Positions 1 through 11,057 of a stretch of DNA of 64,000 nucleotides are shown one piece after another. The stretch's first letter is position 1; each line of letters opens with the position of its first letter. The notes beneath the pieces are model-generated. The model searched no databases, was not told the origin of the DNA, and saw only the letters and a list, made by a program, of their open reading frames with translations. The position numbers and the translations under genes were made by a program. The DNA is from Lytechinus variegatus (Eukaryota > Echinodermata > Echinoidea > Temnopleuroida > Toxopneustidae). The stretch lies in the NCBI RefSeq assembly GCF_018143015.1, contig NC_054746.1, positions 29,105,129 to 29,169,128 of the forward strand. The letters are read 5' to 3'.

Positions 1-19
1 GAAGTTGGGGCAAATCATG

Positions 20-117
20 GACCTGGCCACAGAGGATTATCTATTGTTACTGGGGGTGCTGTGACAATGCTCAGCACCCCAGTAATAATAAAATAATCTT
101 CTGTGGACGGGTCCCTG
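20..117. repeat. Short foldback (hairpin) repeat
   Basis: The two halves are inverted copies. The inner stem is TTACTGGGGGTGCTG at about 46-60 against CAGCACCCCAGTAA at about 74-87. Pairing continues outward with mismatches: CCACAGAGGATTAT on the left against the complement of ATAATCTTCTGTGG on the right. This looks like a small MITE. No target duplication was identified. Confidence 0.5.
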
Positions 118-605
118 GAACAAACATATTGATTTGCTTCGATCCCAATGATTTTGAAAACTTGAAAAAAATGATAATATGCAATGCAAATTATGTATTA
201 AAATGTATTGTAAAGCACTAAAAACATTCAACATGGCATGTAAATATCTTAAAAGCTACAAAATTGGCAATATTTCGACACGCGCAAAATCCTGATTTCA
301 TTTTGGATTTTTTCACTTTTGCCCCCCCCCATCCAATATATGGATTTACGCCCCTGTTCACAATGTATTAGGTTTATACAATGATTTGACATTGTATGAA
401 TGGATTCTCTTAAAATAGCAGGGAGAAGGGTTGGTGTAAAATAAATTGTTTTAGACGACAAGATCAATTTTTTTACCTTCGAAGTCGAGTTCTGCATGCT
501 GTTCGAATATTTCAACAGATTTTCACGTTTTATACAAAGTTATAATCCTGTTTCTCAATCATTATCACATGTCATAGTCAATCGTGAAGTATCATCTCGG
601 TGTAG

Positions 606-721
606 CCAGAGGAAACGAAGCCGCTGATGAAATCAACAAAGCCGCTTCTGGTCTTATGGATAATACCTCTCGATCACAATGCTGTCTAACATCTATCAAT
701 TTGGCACAGATATTCTGGGAT
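606..721 (+). CDS. SLC29A-like exon A (loop before a late helix)
   Basis: The exon is open in the frame that joins exon 1612-1815 at phase 0. It ends NLAQIFWD before GTGAGT. The acceptor is a weak TGTAG with little pyrimidine tract, so the 5' edge is less certain than the 3' edge. Confidence 0.65.
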
Positions 722-3513
722 GTGAGTACGTGGAATGGAGGAGAAATGTGACCCATCTCCTAATTTAAAGGACAAGTCCACTCCAACATAAAGTTGATTT
801 TAATAAAAAGAGAAATATTCAACAAGCATTACACTGAAAAAATTCTTCTTCCACTTCCGATTGCACAGACAACCGTCTCTGGTGTAATGTCACACTGGTG
901 AAGTGCAGTGTGCAAGTGCATGTACATCATCCGATAAATTTCATCAAAATCGGATGTAAAATAAGCAAGTTATGCCAGTTTAAGATTTTAACAGTTCTAT
1001 GCACATCCTGATCAGTGTGCAAGTGAGGAGAGGGATGACATCACTCACTATTTCTTTTATATTACATTTTATGAAATATGATATATTTCAATTTTTTTCT
1101 CGACTCTCTCATTTACATATCAGTGAGTTGTGCATATAACTGTTCTGTGAATAATAATCGAAACTTTAACTTTCTTATGTTACATGCGATTTTAATGAAA
1201 ATTTCTGTGTTATGCTCGGTCGATTTTTCTCTTTTGATTCAAATCAACATGGGTGAACTTGACTTTTGGTGATAAAAATGGTATGATTAAAGACAAAAAA
1301 ATGATAGAAGGATTAAGCCTGTTTCTATGCATAAGAACCTTTAAGGTTGTCTTGGATGTAAAAAAAAATCGTTAAGAGGGGTGATGAAGATTTGTTGATA
1401 ACACCATTATAGTTGATCCGGGAAACTTTTGTGGTCTTGAGAATATCACCTTTTATCAAATTTCTTCAAATCGATTGCAATATAAATGAAGGAACAGATG
1501 GTTTGATTTTTGGAAAAGAATTGAAATGGTGGGATATCTTCGTCGAGGTATAGCAACATTTCTTATTACTATAAAATTAATCATTATTTAAACATTTTCT
1601 GATTATTCTAGATAAAAATGCAAATTTTCAATATCTGGATGACGTTCTTCGTGACGTTGTCTCTGTTTCCTGGGGTCTTGGTAGAGATTCAGTCATCGAA
1701 TGATCACAAGTCAGAGTTTCTTGACCTCTACTTTACACCCCTTGTCTGCTTCTTAACTTTCAATTTTGGTGATTTCTTGGGAAGTCTCATTCCCGGAATA
1801 CCTCGCCTTAGATGGGTAAGTAAGTTATTTTGTCTTCTTTCTTCTTCTTCTTCATCTTCTTCTTCTTCCCTTTCTCCTTTTTTCTTCTTCTTCTTCTACG
1901 TCTCTTTCTTCTGCCTCATTTTCTTGCTATTCTCATTACCTTCATTGTTGTAATTGGTATTAATTGCTATCATATCCATAATATTCTTAACCCAGTGATA
2001 CCCCCATTAACCCATCAAGACCTAGAACGATATGTTCTAGGTCTAGTGATGATGCATATGATTAAATAAATTTCATTTAAAAAAATTATGAAACAATGCT
2101 GAAAACGATAATATGATTGTAAAAAAAAACAAATCGAACTATACACTTTAAGTTTCCCACAATAGCGCACATGAAAACACTTTAAAATACTGAATAAGAT
2201 TTTACTCAATATTGGGTAGAAAGGGAACATGCATGTTTGTTGGGTATTTTTAACCATATGTTGGGCTATTTCAACGCAACATTGCGTAAAATGTACAAAA
2301 TATCTTTTTACCCAACCAACATATTGTTCCCATTTTACCCAATATTGGGTAAACTTTTTTTTTAAGCGGAGGAAATTTTTCTTCATTTTGGTTTCAGAAA
2401 TACCCTCGTCTGACGTGGATTTGGGTGACCATTCGTCTGGTGTTCGTTATATTCATCTTTTGCAATTACCGCCCTGATCGTCGAACTCTGCCCATATGGA
2501 TCGACAACGACATCGGGTATGCCATCCTCGTCGTCATTTTCTCACTCTCCAACGGCTACCTCAAAACCATTATCATGATGGATGGTCCAAGGTAATTCAT
2601 GATAACATGTGCTATCCGTCATTTCATTTGTACATCGAAATTTCCAAATTACAAATTAATCGTAACATAATAAGGATGGTACGTAAGATAAACAACTTAA
2701 AGTGCAATTTTTAGTCAACATAATTTGTCGTAAGAATCGATTCACACTTAACATATTATGCCTTCTTGTTTTCTATATCACTTTTCCTATCTAGGTTTCA
2801 CATTTTCATAAATCATTGTGCAATTAACAGATGTTTTCCAATTCTCTTTCGACGGTGTCCTACTTTCGCGTAATTGTCATCTTTTCTAGAATGTTCGCGA
2901 AAATAATGAATACGCGATCTTTTAAAATGGATGTTTGTAGGCTTGTCTCCTCAAAATAAAAAAAAAGTGGTTTCCTTATCCTAGTTTGCACTTTTTAAGA
3001 CGTGTGAAATTGCGAAATATATCGGTAGCCTATATACCAAAATGTATACTTGGAATGTAGGCCAAAATAAAAAAAAAGTGTTTTTAAGACAAATTATATA
3101 GCTGCTTTGTGCCAGTACAAAACATCGCTAAATCTTTTGGTAAAGTCAGTGGCGTTGTGAGCCAAAAAATTAATCACGTAAACTTAATAATAGTTGCGAG
3201 CGAGTAAAACTTTCGACGTGTTTATTACCGAAATCCAAGTTTGTGATAGATTTTGACATAATATACAGAAAATAATATCCTATTTCATATCATATTTATC
3301 TGTTTCCTTTTCTTTTTTGTTCTTGGTACTGAAAAATGTATGCCAGTATGTAAAGTGACAAAACCAGGTATAATTCTCTTATTTTCTTTCAGTTCTGTCT
3401 CTAACCCGACTTGGGCGAGCAAAGCGGCATCCATGATGGCATTTTTCCTGATCCTGGGGATATTTTGTGGTGTACAGTTTTCGCGCTTTTTTCCCTGGAT
3501 CGTCACCATCTGA
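606..3513 (+). CDS. Equilibrative nucleoside transporter (SLC29A/ENT family), C-terminal part, 4 exons
   Basis: Only the last four exons are inside the window: 606-721, 1612-1815, 2398-2591 and 3393-3513 (TGA). Every junction has AG before and GT after, and the phases agree (0, 0, 2). The joined product is about 210 residues. It starts with a charged loop, then QIFWDIKMQIFNIW leads into a membrane segment ending TLSLFPGVLVEIQSS, the ENT pattern of TLS-x-FP before an extracellular loop. Next come FTPLVCFLTFNFGDFLG, IRLVFVIFIFCNYRP, a segment ending FSLSNGYLKTIIMM, and a last helix with MMAFFLILGIFCGVQFS. These match the last four helices of ENT1-4, including the Asn-Gly of the SNGYL motif. ENTs carry nucleosides across the plasma or organelle membrane by facilitated diffusion. 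Which paralogue this is cannot be decided from the C-terminus. Intron 606/1612 carries a dispersed foldback repeat, and intron 1815/2398 a hairpin MITE. Confidence 0.88.
769..1270. repeat. Dispersed foldback repeat family A, copy 1
   Basis: It begins AAAGGACAAGTCCACTCC and ends GGTGAACTTGACTTTTGG, which are inverted versions of each other. Internal AAAATCGGATGTAAAATAAG on the left is mirrored by ACATGCGATTTTAATGAAAA on the right. The same sequence recurs near 35.2, 40.3/41.0 and 56.7 kb. This copy has extra sequence in its left half (about 845-925). Confidence 0.7.
1612..1815 (+). CDS. SLC29A-like exon B
   Basis: 68 codons, with acceptor TTATTCTAG and donor GTAAGT. It encodes TLSLFPGVLVEIQSS and FTPLVCFLTFNFGDFLG, typical of late ENT helices. 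Confidence 0.85.
2201..2353. repeat. Hairpin MITE in an SLC29A-like intron
   Basis: About 153 bp with near-perfect inverted ends of roughly 45 bp. TTTACTCAATATTGGGTAGA on the left mirrors ACCCAATATTGGGTAAA on the right. No coding capacity. Confidence 0.65.
2398..2591 (+). CDS. SLC29A-like exon C
   Basis: 64 codons plus two bases, with acceptor TTTCAG and donor GTAATT. It encodes the RLVFV helix and the SNGYL motif shared by ENT proteins. Confidence 0.85.
3393..3513 (+). CDS. SLC29A-like terminal exon with stop
   Basis: One base completes the split codon, then 39 residues and TGA follow. It encodes the last membrane helix, MMAFFLILGIFCGVQFS, like the MAFFLCLG segment at the end of ENT1. Confidence 0.85.
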
Positions 3514-4680
3514 CCTCTGAATGTTCGACCGGGATCTTCTTCCTCTTCATCATCTCATTTTCAGGTCTATATATATAGAAAAATCTGGAATATTTTCTCT
3601 CTTACTTCGTAAGATGGAGGCAATGTTTTACCGTTTTGTATAACTGACTTTAAGACTTATATACGATGTCCACTGACACCTCTTCCAGTAAAGTAGAATT
3701 ATCATCATCGTCACTGAGGTCTCTGTAAGGAATGGGAGAGAAGAAGCGTAAGGTGGAAAAAAAGGAGATATTGACGATGTATTTTATGGTATTTGACTGA
3801 AATTTATAAACCTTTGAGAGATATTGATCACAGTCACGCAACAGGAGTGGTAATTGTGATTCACATTAGGTACAAAAGGTTTAGTTATGATTCGATTATT
3901 TAGACAAAACGGCAAACGAATAGAAAATAGCCATTTGTCCTTTCGAGGGCAAAGTGATGACGCTGCAATAATCATGACACGATATACAAATAACATAAAA
4001 ACCATTATACATGGATAATAATTGTTGAAAATAAAATCAATCAATTTCATTTCTTGATTCAACGTATGAACCATCATAAAGTATAGGCCTATATGTTTTT
4101 TCTTATTTTTCTTGCATTCTTTCTCATGGATACTACTTAATATCTTCAAAATCAAAGTAAAATACTTTTACGAAATCTTCGAATATTATAGAACCCCTTT
4201 CTCCCTTTAGAGTTCACATATTACTACTAAAAGGGTTCCAAAAGTATTGTTAAGAGAGACTCACTTCAAACCACCATTAACCTCTTTTATACTATGTCGA
4301 ATGTAGCCTAAGATTACAAAATGGAAGACACGAAAACAAGTTTATCATAATGTCAAATAAATGTATAGATATGTATATTAATTAATTCATATTATATCAT
4401 AGATAATGTAGTTTAAAATTTGAGTTCACGGTGAAGTCTTCTTAAAGTTTGATTATGAAAATAGTACTGAAATATCACAAATGAACTCTTTTGATGAGGG
4501 ATAAAAATATTTTTTGTTTGTTATTTGTTTGTTTGATATTGATTGAATTTAAAGAATGTATAATCATATCAATAAAAAAGTGTAAATATGAATAATACAT
4601 AACACAAAATAAGATGATTGCAAATTTGATTGTGCTACAAAAGGTGAATTTCCAGCTTTGATATGAAAATTCACGATAAT
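3514..4680. other. Intergenic/3' flank, nothing coding seen
   Basis: AT-rich sequence after the transporter stop codon. It probably includes that gene's 3' UTR. AATAAA-like words occur near 4355 and 4570, but none can be chosen as the real poly(A) signal. Short open frames on the minus strand here lack codon character and recognisable motifs. Confidence 0.4.
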
Positions 4681-5176
4681 TTGATTAATTGATAATGATT
4701 GATTGATTTATTGATAATGATTGATTGATTGATTAAGTGATTGATTGATTGATTAATTGATAATGATTGATTGATTAATTAATAATGATTGATTGATTGA
4801 TTAATTGTTAATGATTGATTGATTGATTAATTGATAATAATTGATTTAACGAATGAATGACTTATTGAATCGTTGATTGATTGATTGATTGATTGAATGA
4901 ATGAATGAATGACTTAAATCGTTGATTGATTGATCGATTGATTGATTGAATGACTGATTAATTGATTGATTGATTGAATGAATGAATGACTGATTGATTG
5001 AATGACTTATTAAAAAATGATTGATTGATTTACTGATTGATTTAATGAATGATTGATTGATTGATTGACTGACTGATTTAATGAACGAATGACTGATTGA
5101 TTGATTTGATTGAAAGATTAACTCATTGAATGTTTAATTAATTGAAGGTTTAATTGATTGATCGAATGAATGATTA
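4681..5176. repeat. GATT-type simple repeat, degenerate
   Basis: About 500 bp of GATT/GATTAATT/GAATGAAT units, visibly expanded and degraded. Non-coding. Confidence 0.9.
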
Positions 5177-5499
5177 ATTCGCTCTAAAACCAAATCCAAA
5201 AGTATTAGATCAACAGCTGAAAGATTGAAGGAGAGACACTCCTTCCTAATGTTATATCCAACCTTTCATAACGCTGAATCCAACAATTTGTTGGTCGAAC
5301 CATTTAAAATGGTAAACGAAAAATTTAGAATAGATTATCACTTCAACCTTTCAATTGATGATTTTGTTTTAGTGTTGGTATGACTAATTTACAATGTAAC
5401 GCTTGATAATGAAATTCATTCCCTTTAACATCTAATTGAATACACTATATTTCAATATGCATACCATAATTTACTTTTGATAAATGCCCCTATTCTTTT

Positions 5500-5752
5500 A
5501 AATGATATATCGGTCGAATTTAAATTCAATCTAATTCAATTTATTTTCTTGTCATGTAATAGTAAATAACCTAAAAATTAAAATTTATTTCCCCTTTCAA
5601 ACTTTTCATATTTATCATAAATGATATATCGGTCGAATTTAAATTCAATCTAATTCAATTTATTTTCTTGTCATGTAATAGTAAATAACCTAAAAATTAA
5701 AATTTATTTCCCCTTTCAAACTTTTCATATTTACAAAATTACAATGATAGTT

Positions 5753-5786
<34 letters not shown>

Positions 5787-6138
5787 TATCATACTCTCAT
5801 CGTTACCAACTAATATCGGCTATCATATGATTTTGAATGTTTTTTCATTAGAACTTTTAAATAATATATCGGTCTAATTTAAATTCAATCTAATTCAATT
5901 TATTTTCTTGTCATGTAATAGTAAATAACCTAAAAATTAAAATTGTTGTGAAACTCTTCATACATTTACGGTTTTTAAACAATGTAGAGATAGTACTTAA
6001 CAGACTTTCAGATTTGATATATATGATATAATGTATTATACTATTGTTTAATCTGAGAAGTACTCTATATATTAAATTCAATTCATTTATTTCCCCTTTC
6101 AAACTTTTCATATTTACAAAATTACAATGATAGTTCAA
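5500..6138. repeat. Imperfect direct repeats with an A-rich tract
   Basis: A block starting AATGATATATCGGTC and running through TAATAGTAAATAACC occurs at about 5500, 5620 and 5860. Its tail, CCCCTTTCAAACTTTTCATA, recurs again at about 6095. A run of A bases at about 5755-5783 follows one copy, as in a retroposed sequence that was later duplicated. No protein is encoded. Confidence 0.7.
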
Positions 6139-6439
6139 TATACGTATTTACAAAATATAAGATTTAAATCAGTTTTTGTAATACAAAATAATAACTATTT
6201 CAGTGATATTTCTCTTCAAGTCTGTGGGTTTCTGTTTACGTATTTAAATCTTCCTTAACCGGTGCACAGGACCCCTGGAGCTTAACACAATGTATTCTAA
6301 AAGCAAATACCTATTGATTGACTTCGTCGAGAGATATGAATAATTAATGAATCTATCCTGAAACTCTTGTTAAACATTGTTTGTTATCAAAAGTTCGCCC
6401 TCCCTTGAATTGAAAGCGATCGAAGTAAAGTTCCTATTT

Positions 6440-6960
6440 AGGAAAGGAGCAAACGATAACAATAGAGGTATTTCTTTCTGTTCTAACGACATATTTTATA
6501 GCAAGTGACAAATGTTCTTTCTGTAGCAAATACGAAGAAACATATAAGCATTTATTTTTTGAATGTGAAAAAGTAGGGGGTTTGTGGGAACGGAGTAGTA
6601 AGTTGTTTAGCCTTCCAATTCTCAAAAAACTAAGCTGGATGGAAATCCATATTGGTCTCGAGGAAACAACCGAAAACATACAATTACTTAATCATATCAT
6701 TTTGCTAATCAAATACTTAATATATCAAGGGAGAGGGAAGGGTAAACCACCAACTCCTGAAGAGATAAAGGAAAAGTTACTAATTAGCAAAGAAGAAGAA
6801 AAGAAGATTGCACTAGAGCGTAATACGTTAACGCGACACTATAAAAAATGGGAATATTTGAAGGTTTTAAACATTAACCAAAATAAAAAGGATGGGGAAG
6901 GGAGGGGTGCCCCTCGTCTGCCCGTGCATGGAATCGATCGATCACTGTCACTGTAAACTG
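6440..6960 (+). mobile_element. LINE 3' end (ORF2 tail), 5'-truncated
   Basis: From about 6470 the plus frame reads SDKCSFCSKYEETYKHLFFE followed by C, i.e. the CxxC...HLFFEC pattern seen at the C-terminus of many non-LTR retrotransposon polymerases. A lysine-rich tail follows to a stop near 6956. The reverse transcriptase and endonuclease are absent, so this is a dead 5'-truncated copy. A T-rich stretch (6990-7080) and a G-run (about 7159) follow. The clade cannot be decided from the tail alone. Confidence 0.6.
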
Positions 6961-7466
6961 ACCTCTGTCTTGTCTGTTATTGGTTCGTCTTTTTTTTTTC
7001 CTAATTGTTCCTGTCTTATGCTTGTTTTTTTTTTTTTTTCCTTTTGTTAGTGGTTCCTTTTTTTTTCTCTTTTTTTTTTCCTTATTTCTAATTCCTGTCT
7101 ACTAGTTTGTTGTTGGTGTGTTAGTTTGTTGTTGGTGTGTTCAGCATGGGGTCTAAGGGGGGGGGGGGCTCATGGGATGGGAGAACCTCATATATATATA
7201 TATTCATTCTTTTAATTCGCGTAGTTTCGTCTTTGTTTTATTACTTGCTTTAGCTGCATACATAACTTGTTAAAATGTTATATTTTATATGAGTTAGGAT
7301 TATGTCTCTGTTCTGAAACAATTTGCCTGTTATGTTTATTACACTGTTATTTAATTTGTGTATTGCACTGCTGCAATTATTATCTTGTTCTATATTTTCT
7401 TGATTATGTATGTACGAAATTTATTTTTGAATGAATAATAAAGATCACTACAAAACAAAAAATATA

Positions 7467-8452
7467 CAGTGCGTATCAAAAAAAAGTTTACACTTAGAAA
7501 ATATCCTGTAAAATTATACATAAGTGACTTGTTGAAGATTTTTCCACATTTACACCTTGGTACAGATCCATTTAAGCAAATGACACTTAAAATGTCGAAA
7601 AATATTTCCGCTTGAGTGAGCACCACTTACTTTTGAAAAGTTGGTGAAAAATGATTTGCGCAGAACTTTGAAATAGCTTTGCGAATAAAAGTAGACCTTA
7701 ATCATGAAGAACACGTGTAATTTAGCTATTAAAATTGATTTGAAGATATCCTTTACCTTTTTTAACTTGTTTCATTGCCCAAACACTTCGAAGAGTGTAT
7801 TGCGCCCCACCCCACTCCCCCACACACCGAAGCCATCGTGACGATATTTGCTTTACACTGAGTTGTGATTTACATGAAATGGCTTAGGCTTGATTTTCAT
7901 TTTGCTAATCACTCTTAAGCTTGGGAAAAGTGTGGAGAAATAAGTATTAAATGAAAAATGAAATGTAAACCCACTTTAAATGATAAAAACTTAGTGACAA
8001 AATGCTGGAGATGTCTGATATAAACTTTTGTTCAGATTCAGTAATGTCCTGAGATCCAGCTGGCGCAAAAAGGATAAAGGTTGTGCTTACAAAGTGTTGT
8101 AATTTCAATTTGGGTGGCAAAAGTGTTACAAAATGCTTGAATGAATCTGTTTTATTTCAATTGACTACAAGAGCAAGGGAAATGTAAGAGAGATGTTTCA
8201 CAGAGTAAGTTTGATTTCGCCATTTCCCCTTGACACAGCGTGAAAACGAGCATTTCTGCGCAAACAGATTTCTGCGAACTTTACAAAAATGGACAGTGTT
8301 CACTCAAGTGAAACATTCTGTCCAAACTTTTACTTTCATTAGATAGATGAGACCCAAACACAAGATTGTATGTGAAAAAAATCATCCACACATTGCATAT
8401 TTTTTAATTCCCAGGGCTTTTTCAAAGTGTAAACTTTTTTTGATACGCACTG
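7467..8452. mobile_element. Non-autonomous Tc1/mariner-type element
   Basis: The ends are inverted: CAGTGCGTATCAAAAAAA on the left and TTTTTTTGATACGCACTG on the right, each flanked by TA (7465-7466 and 8453-8454), the usual target duplication of Tc1/mariner elements. Subterminal similarity continues for about 160 bp (GCTTGAGTGAGCACCAC against GTGTTCACTCAAGTG). No transposase frame is present inside the 986 bp. Confidence 0.8.
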
Positions 8453-8837
8453 TATAACGATATTTTGAGTATTATGTAATGTGGAATTTGACTTGAGAAG
8501 TCAATGTCACATTGACCTGGAGAAAAATAGGCGTAAAACACTGCTTAAAATTTTAAGCACGTTATTCAAACCAGTCACTATATTATTTAAACTTTTAAAC
8601 AAATAATCGTTTCAAACTTTTTAAATTCATTCAAAATGTTTGACGCCAATTTCTCACAGAGAAAAATCAGCTGGTCTGCTCATGCATGTATTTCCAACAA
8701 GCGATATATGCTTTTAAAATGGCTATTGTATATTGCTCCATTAGATATGGGATCTGAAATGGTTTTTACTATGATCGCATGCATGCATAATGACACCATG
8801 ATATTTCAGTAATATGGTCCTGATAACGATGTTATAA

Positions 8838-8942
8838 AATAATAATGATGATGATGATGATAATAGTAATAGTAATTATAACAGTAATAATAATAATAAT
8901 AATATAATAATAATAATAATATGATAATAATGATAATAATAT
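8838..8942. repeat. Trinucleotide microsatellite (ATG/ATA-rich)
   Basis: Runs of GATGATGAT pass into AATAATAAT. The apparent Tyr/His-rich frame on the minus strand is a by-product. Confidence 0.9.
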
Positions 8943-9632
8943 GCACTTCATATGATAATGCAGTATATTGAACTGTAGACATGATCGGGAAGTACTTTGA
9001 AATGATCAAGTTAAAAAAAAAATCATGACACTGTCTGTGTTTGGCCCTGCCTGGAGGATATCGTCGACTCAAAATTTATTTGATGAATGATATTTAAAAT
9101 GTATCAGAAAGAGAGAGGGAGGGGGTACCGGCAACTGCATTAAAAAAAATTAATTTCGCCTTTTTCACCCCGAAATCTTAATTCATTTATAGGCGGATAA
9201 GCGGAAATGTATCTAAGTATAGATGTACATGTGCTCTACAGTATGTCTTTAAAGAATTCGAAATCTCTTAAGAGATTTTCCAATGGAATGATCATATCCA
9301 CGTTTTCCAGGAAATAAAATTATTGGTTACTTTTCATTCATACAATACTATACAGGCGTATATATCTCAGACTATCAATCTTATTTCATTTTTAATTCGT
9401 TCAAGTTATACCCTCTCTCACAGTCGATGGGCACTTTTATCACAGGAACACAAATAAATGCATTATCATAAACGGACGGAAGTTAGATAAGAATTTAAAT
9501 TTAATTTTGTAATAATGCGTAAATTGAACATTCGAGAGCAGCAGATGAGTTGTTTTAAGAATGATTCTTGGGATGAATTATAAAAAAAATGTCAGCCATG
9601 TCAGTGCAAACATAATTTCACAGATCACCTCG
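8943..9632. other. Downstream flank of the sulfotransferase gene
   Basis: AT-rich sequence lying 3' of the minus-strand sulfotransferase. It probably contains its 3' UTR. Nothing else is recognisable. Confidence 0.4.
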
Positions 9633-11057
9633 TTATATTTCGCGCATAATTTTGTTGTAGGGTTGGTAACCCATTAGCTCTAAAACATCCATGCATTCCT
9701 CCTCTATCTGCTTGACTTCCAGTTTAGTGAGGTCTTTGATCCAATGCGTAGCTGCCACATGCGAATCTCGGTGAGTTGAAAATTTATTATTTAATCCATG
9801 AAGTTTCGTTTTGTCATCCACATGCGTATTCTTGATCACCCATTCGCTAACTTCCTTCTTGAGTGGGATTCCTACAAACTTGTAAAGGTCTCTGGTGATC
9901 TTAAGAGGGGTGTCCGCAAAGTCTTCGTACCTGACCAGGTAGTAACGACCATGCAACCAAGCAGGTAGACGATTGGGTGAAACGATTGCATTATTTCTGA
10001 TCCAAGTGCACATTCCTCGAATAGTCTGACTTGTTTCAGGGGTGACACTTAAAAGTTCTAAAGGTTTTAACCGTCCGGTTTGGGGGAATTGAGAACGGAC
10101 TGTTGGAGCGATTTTCATATCACTAAGACGGTATTTTATCCGTGACAATCCAGAGCCTCTCGGATCCCTTACTAAGTGGACGATTTTAAGATTGATGTGA
10201 TCATCGACAACGAGTGGTCTTAAGAGTTCTAAATTAACTCTGATCAACTTCGTGGCAATTTGGCCTTTGTATTTATGACATAAACTACTCATCCAGCTCG
10301 GAGATATTATCTTACAATTTTGCGATGCTTTACATATCGCTTTGTTCTTAGTTTTCCCGTTCCAATGATCTAACGCACTCACAAAACCGGGATCAAAATT
10401 GCACTTTGACATTTTCCTCAAGATACTCCTAGAAAGTTGTTCACTCTCCGGTGTATATAATCCAATGTCTTTTATTTTTCGTAACTCCTTAGTGGCAAAC
10501 AATGGCTCAAACAGATAAAATAGATCCGAGTTCTGATTGAAGAGCTCTCCGAAGACGCTTGAACCGAACCGCCATTGGGCCATGATGATGATGACTGGTG
10601 GTGGATTGGTTTTTCCTAGATCAGTGATCGTCCTATTTTTGTAAAGATCAACAAAGACTTGAGGGTCATATTTGGGAGGGACTGTCTCATTTAATGACAT
10701 CATATCTTCAGTAGATGTATTCAAAGATTCACGGGGTGCCGCTGGCTCATCTTCATCATCGTCAACACTTTGTATTAACATCTCATCTAATGTTTTATTA
10801 CTCCCTTCCTCCGTAAAAGACGAAAGTTCGACGTCAACGTCGGCACCTCCAGACTCGCTTGACATCGTCAACTTGTCTCGTTGTCTGTAGATTTCCCCAG
10901 AAACATAGCTCATATTCGAAAAACTTTGTTCAAGAAAAAAAGGTTCTGGCTTGAAGGAATCCCAGTCGTTGAGAGAGGCATACAATGAGAGAAATACAAA
11001 CAAAAGGGCCAGCGAACACACCCAACATATAGTCTGAGATGTTAATTTCCAATCCAT
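9633..11057 (-). CDS. Golgi carbohydrate 6-O-sulfotransferase-like protein (CHST1/3/7 group), intronless
   Basis: A single 474-codon frame begins MDWKLTSQ and ends KIMREI. It has type II topology: a short cytoplasmic tail, one hydrophobic anchor at about residues 9-27, an acidic stem (about 30-150) with several N-glycosylation sequons, then the catalytic domain. The 5'-phosphosulfate loop is IIIMAQWRFGSSVFGELF (about 157-172), followed by FYLFEPL. The 3'-phosphate site is IVHLVRDPRGSG (about 292-303), and YYLVRYEDF with YKFVGIPL follows. This is the motif order of the Gal/GlcNAc/GalNAc 6-O-sulfotransferases, which move sulfate from PAPS to chondroitin, keratan or related glycans; the length fits CHST3 and CHST7 (about 480). 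The first motif reads RFGSS where family members usually have RSGSS. Acceptor sugar specificity cannot be read from sequence. The first ATG was chosen because the anchor follows it directly. Confidence 0.9.
   Translation of the reverse strand: MDWKLTSQTICWVCSLALLFVFLSLYASLNDWDSFKPEPFFLEQSFSNMSYVSGEIYRQRDKLTMSSESGGADVDVELSSFTEEGSNKTLDEMLIQSVDDDEDEPAAPRESLNTSTEDMMSLNETVPPKYDPQVFVDLYKNRTITDLGKTNPPPVIIIMAQWRFGSSVFGELFNQNSDLFYLFEPLFATKELRKIKDIGLYTPESEQLSRSILRKMSKCNFDPGFVSALDHWNGKTKNKAICKASQNCKIISPSWMSSLCHKYKGQIATKLIRVNLELLRPLVVDDHINLKIVHLVRDPRGSGLSRIKYRLSDMKIAPTVRSQFPQTGRLKPLELLSVTPETSQTIRGMCTWIRNNAIVSPNRLPAWLHGRYYLVRYEDFADTPLKITRDLYKFVGIPLKKEVSEWVIKNTHVDDKTKLHGLNNKFSTHRDSHVAATHWIKDLTKLEVKQIEEECMDVLELMGYQPYNKIMREI

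Noticed and set aside
1830-2069. Phe-rich plus-strand open frame
   Set aside because: It overlaps an SLC29A-like exon edge and a TTC-rich intron tract.
8806-9072. Tyr/His-rich minus-strand open frame
   Set aside because: It translates an ATA/ATG microsatellite.
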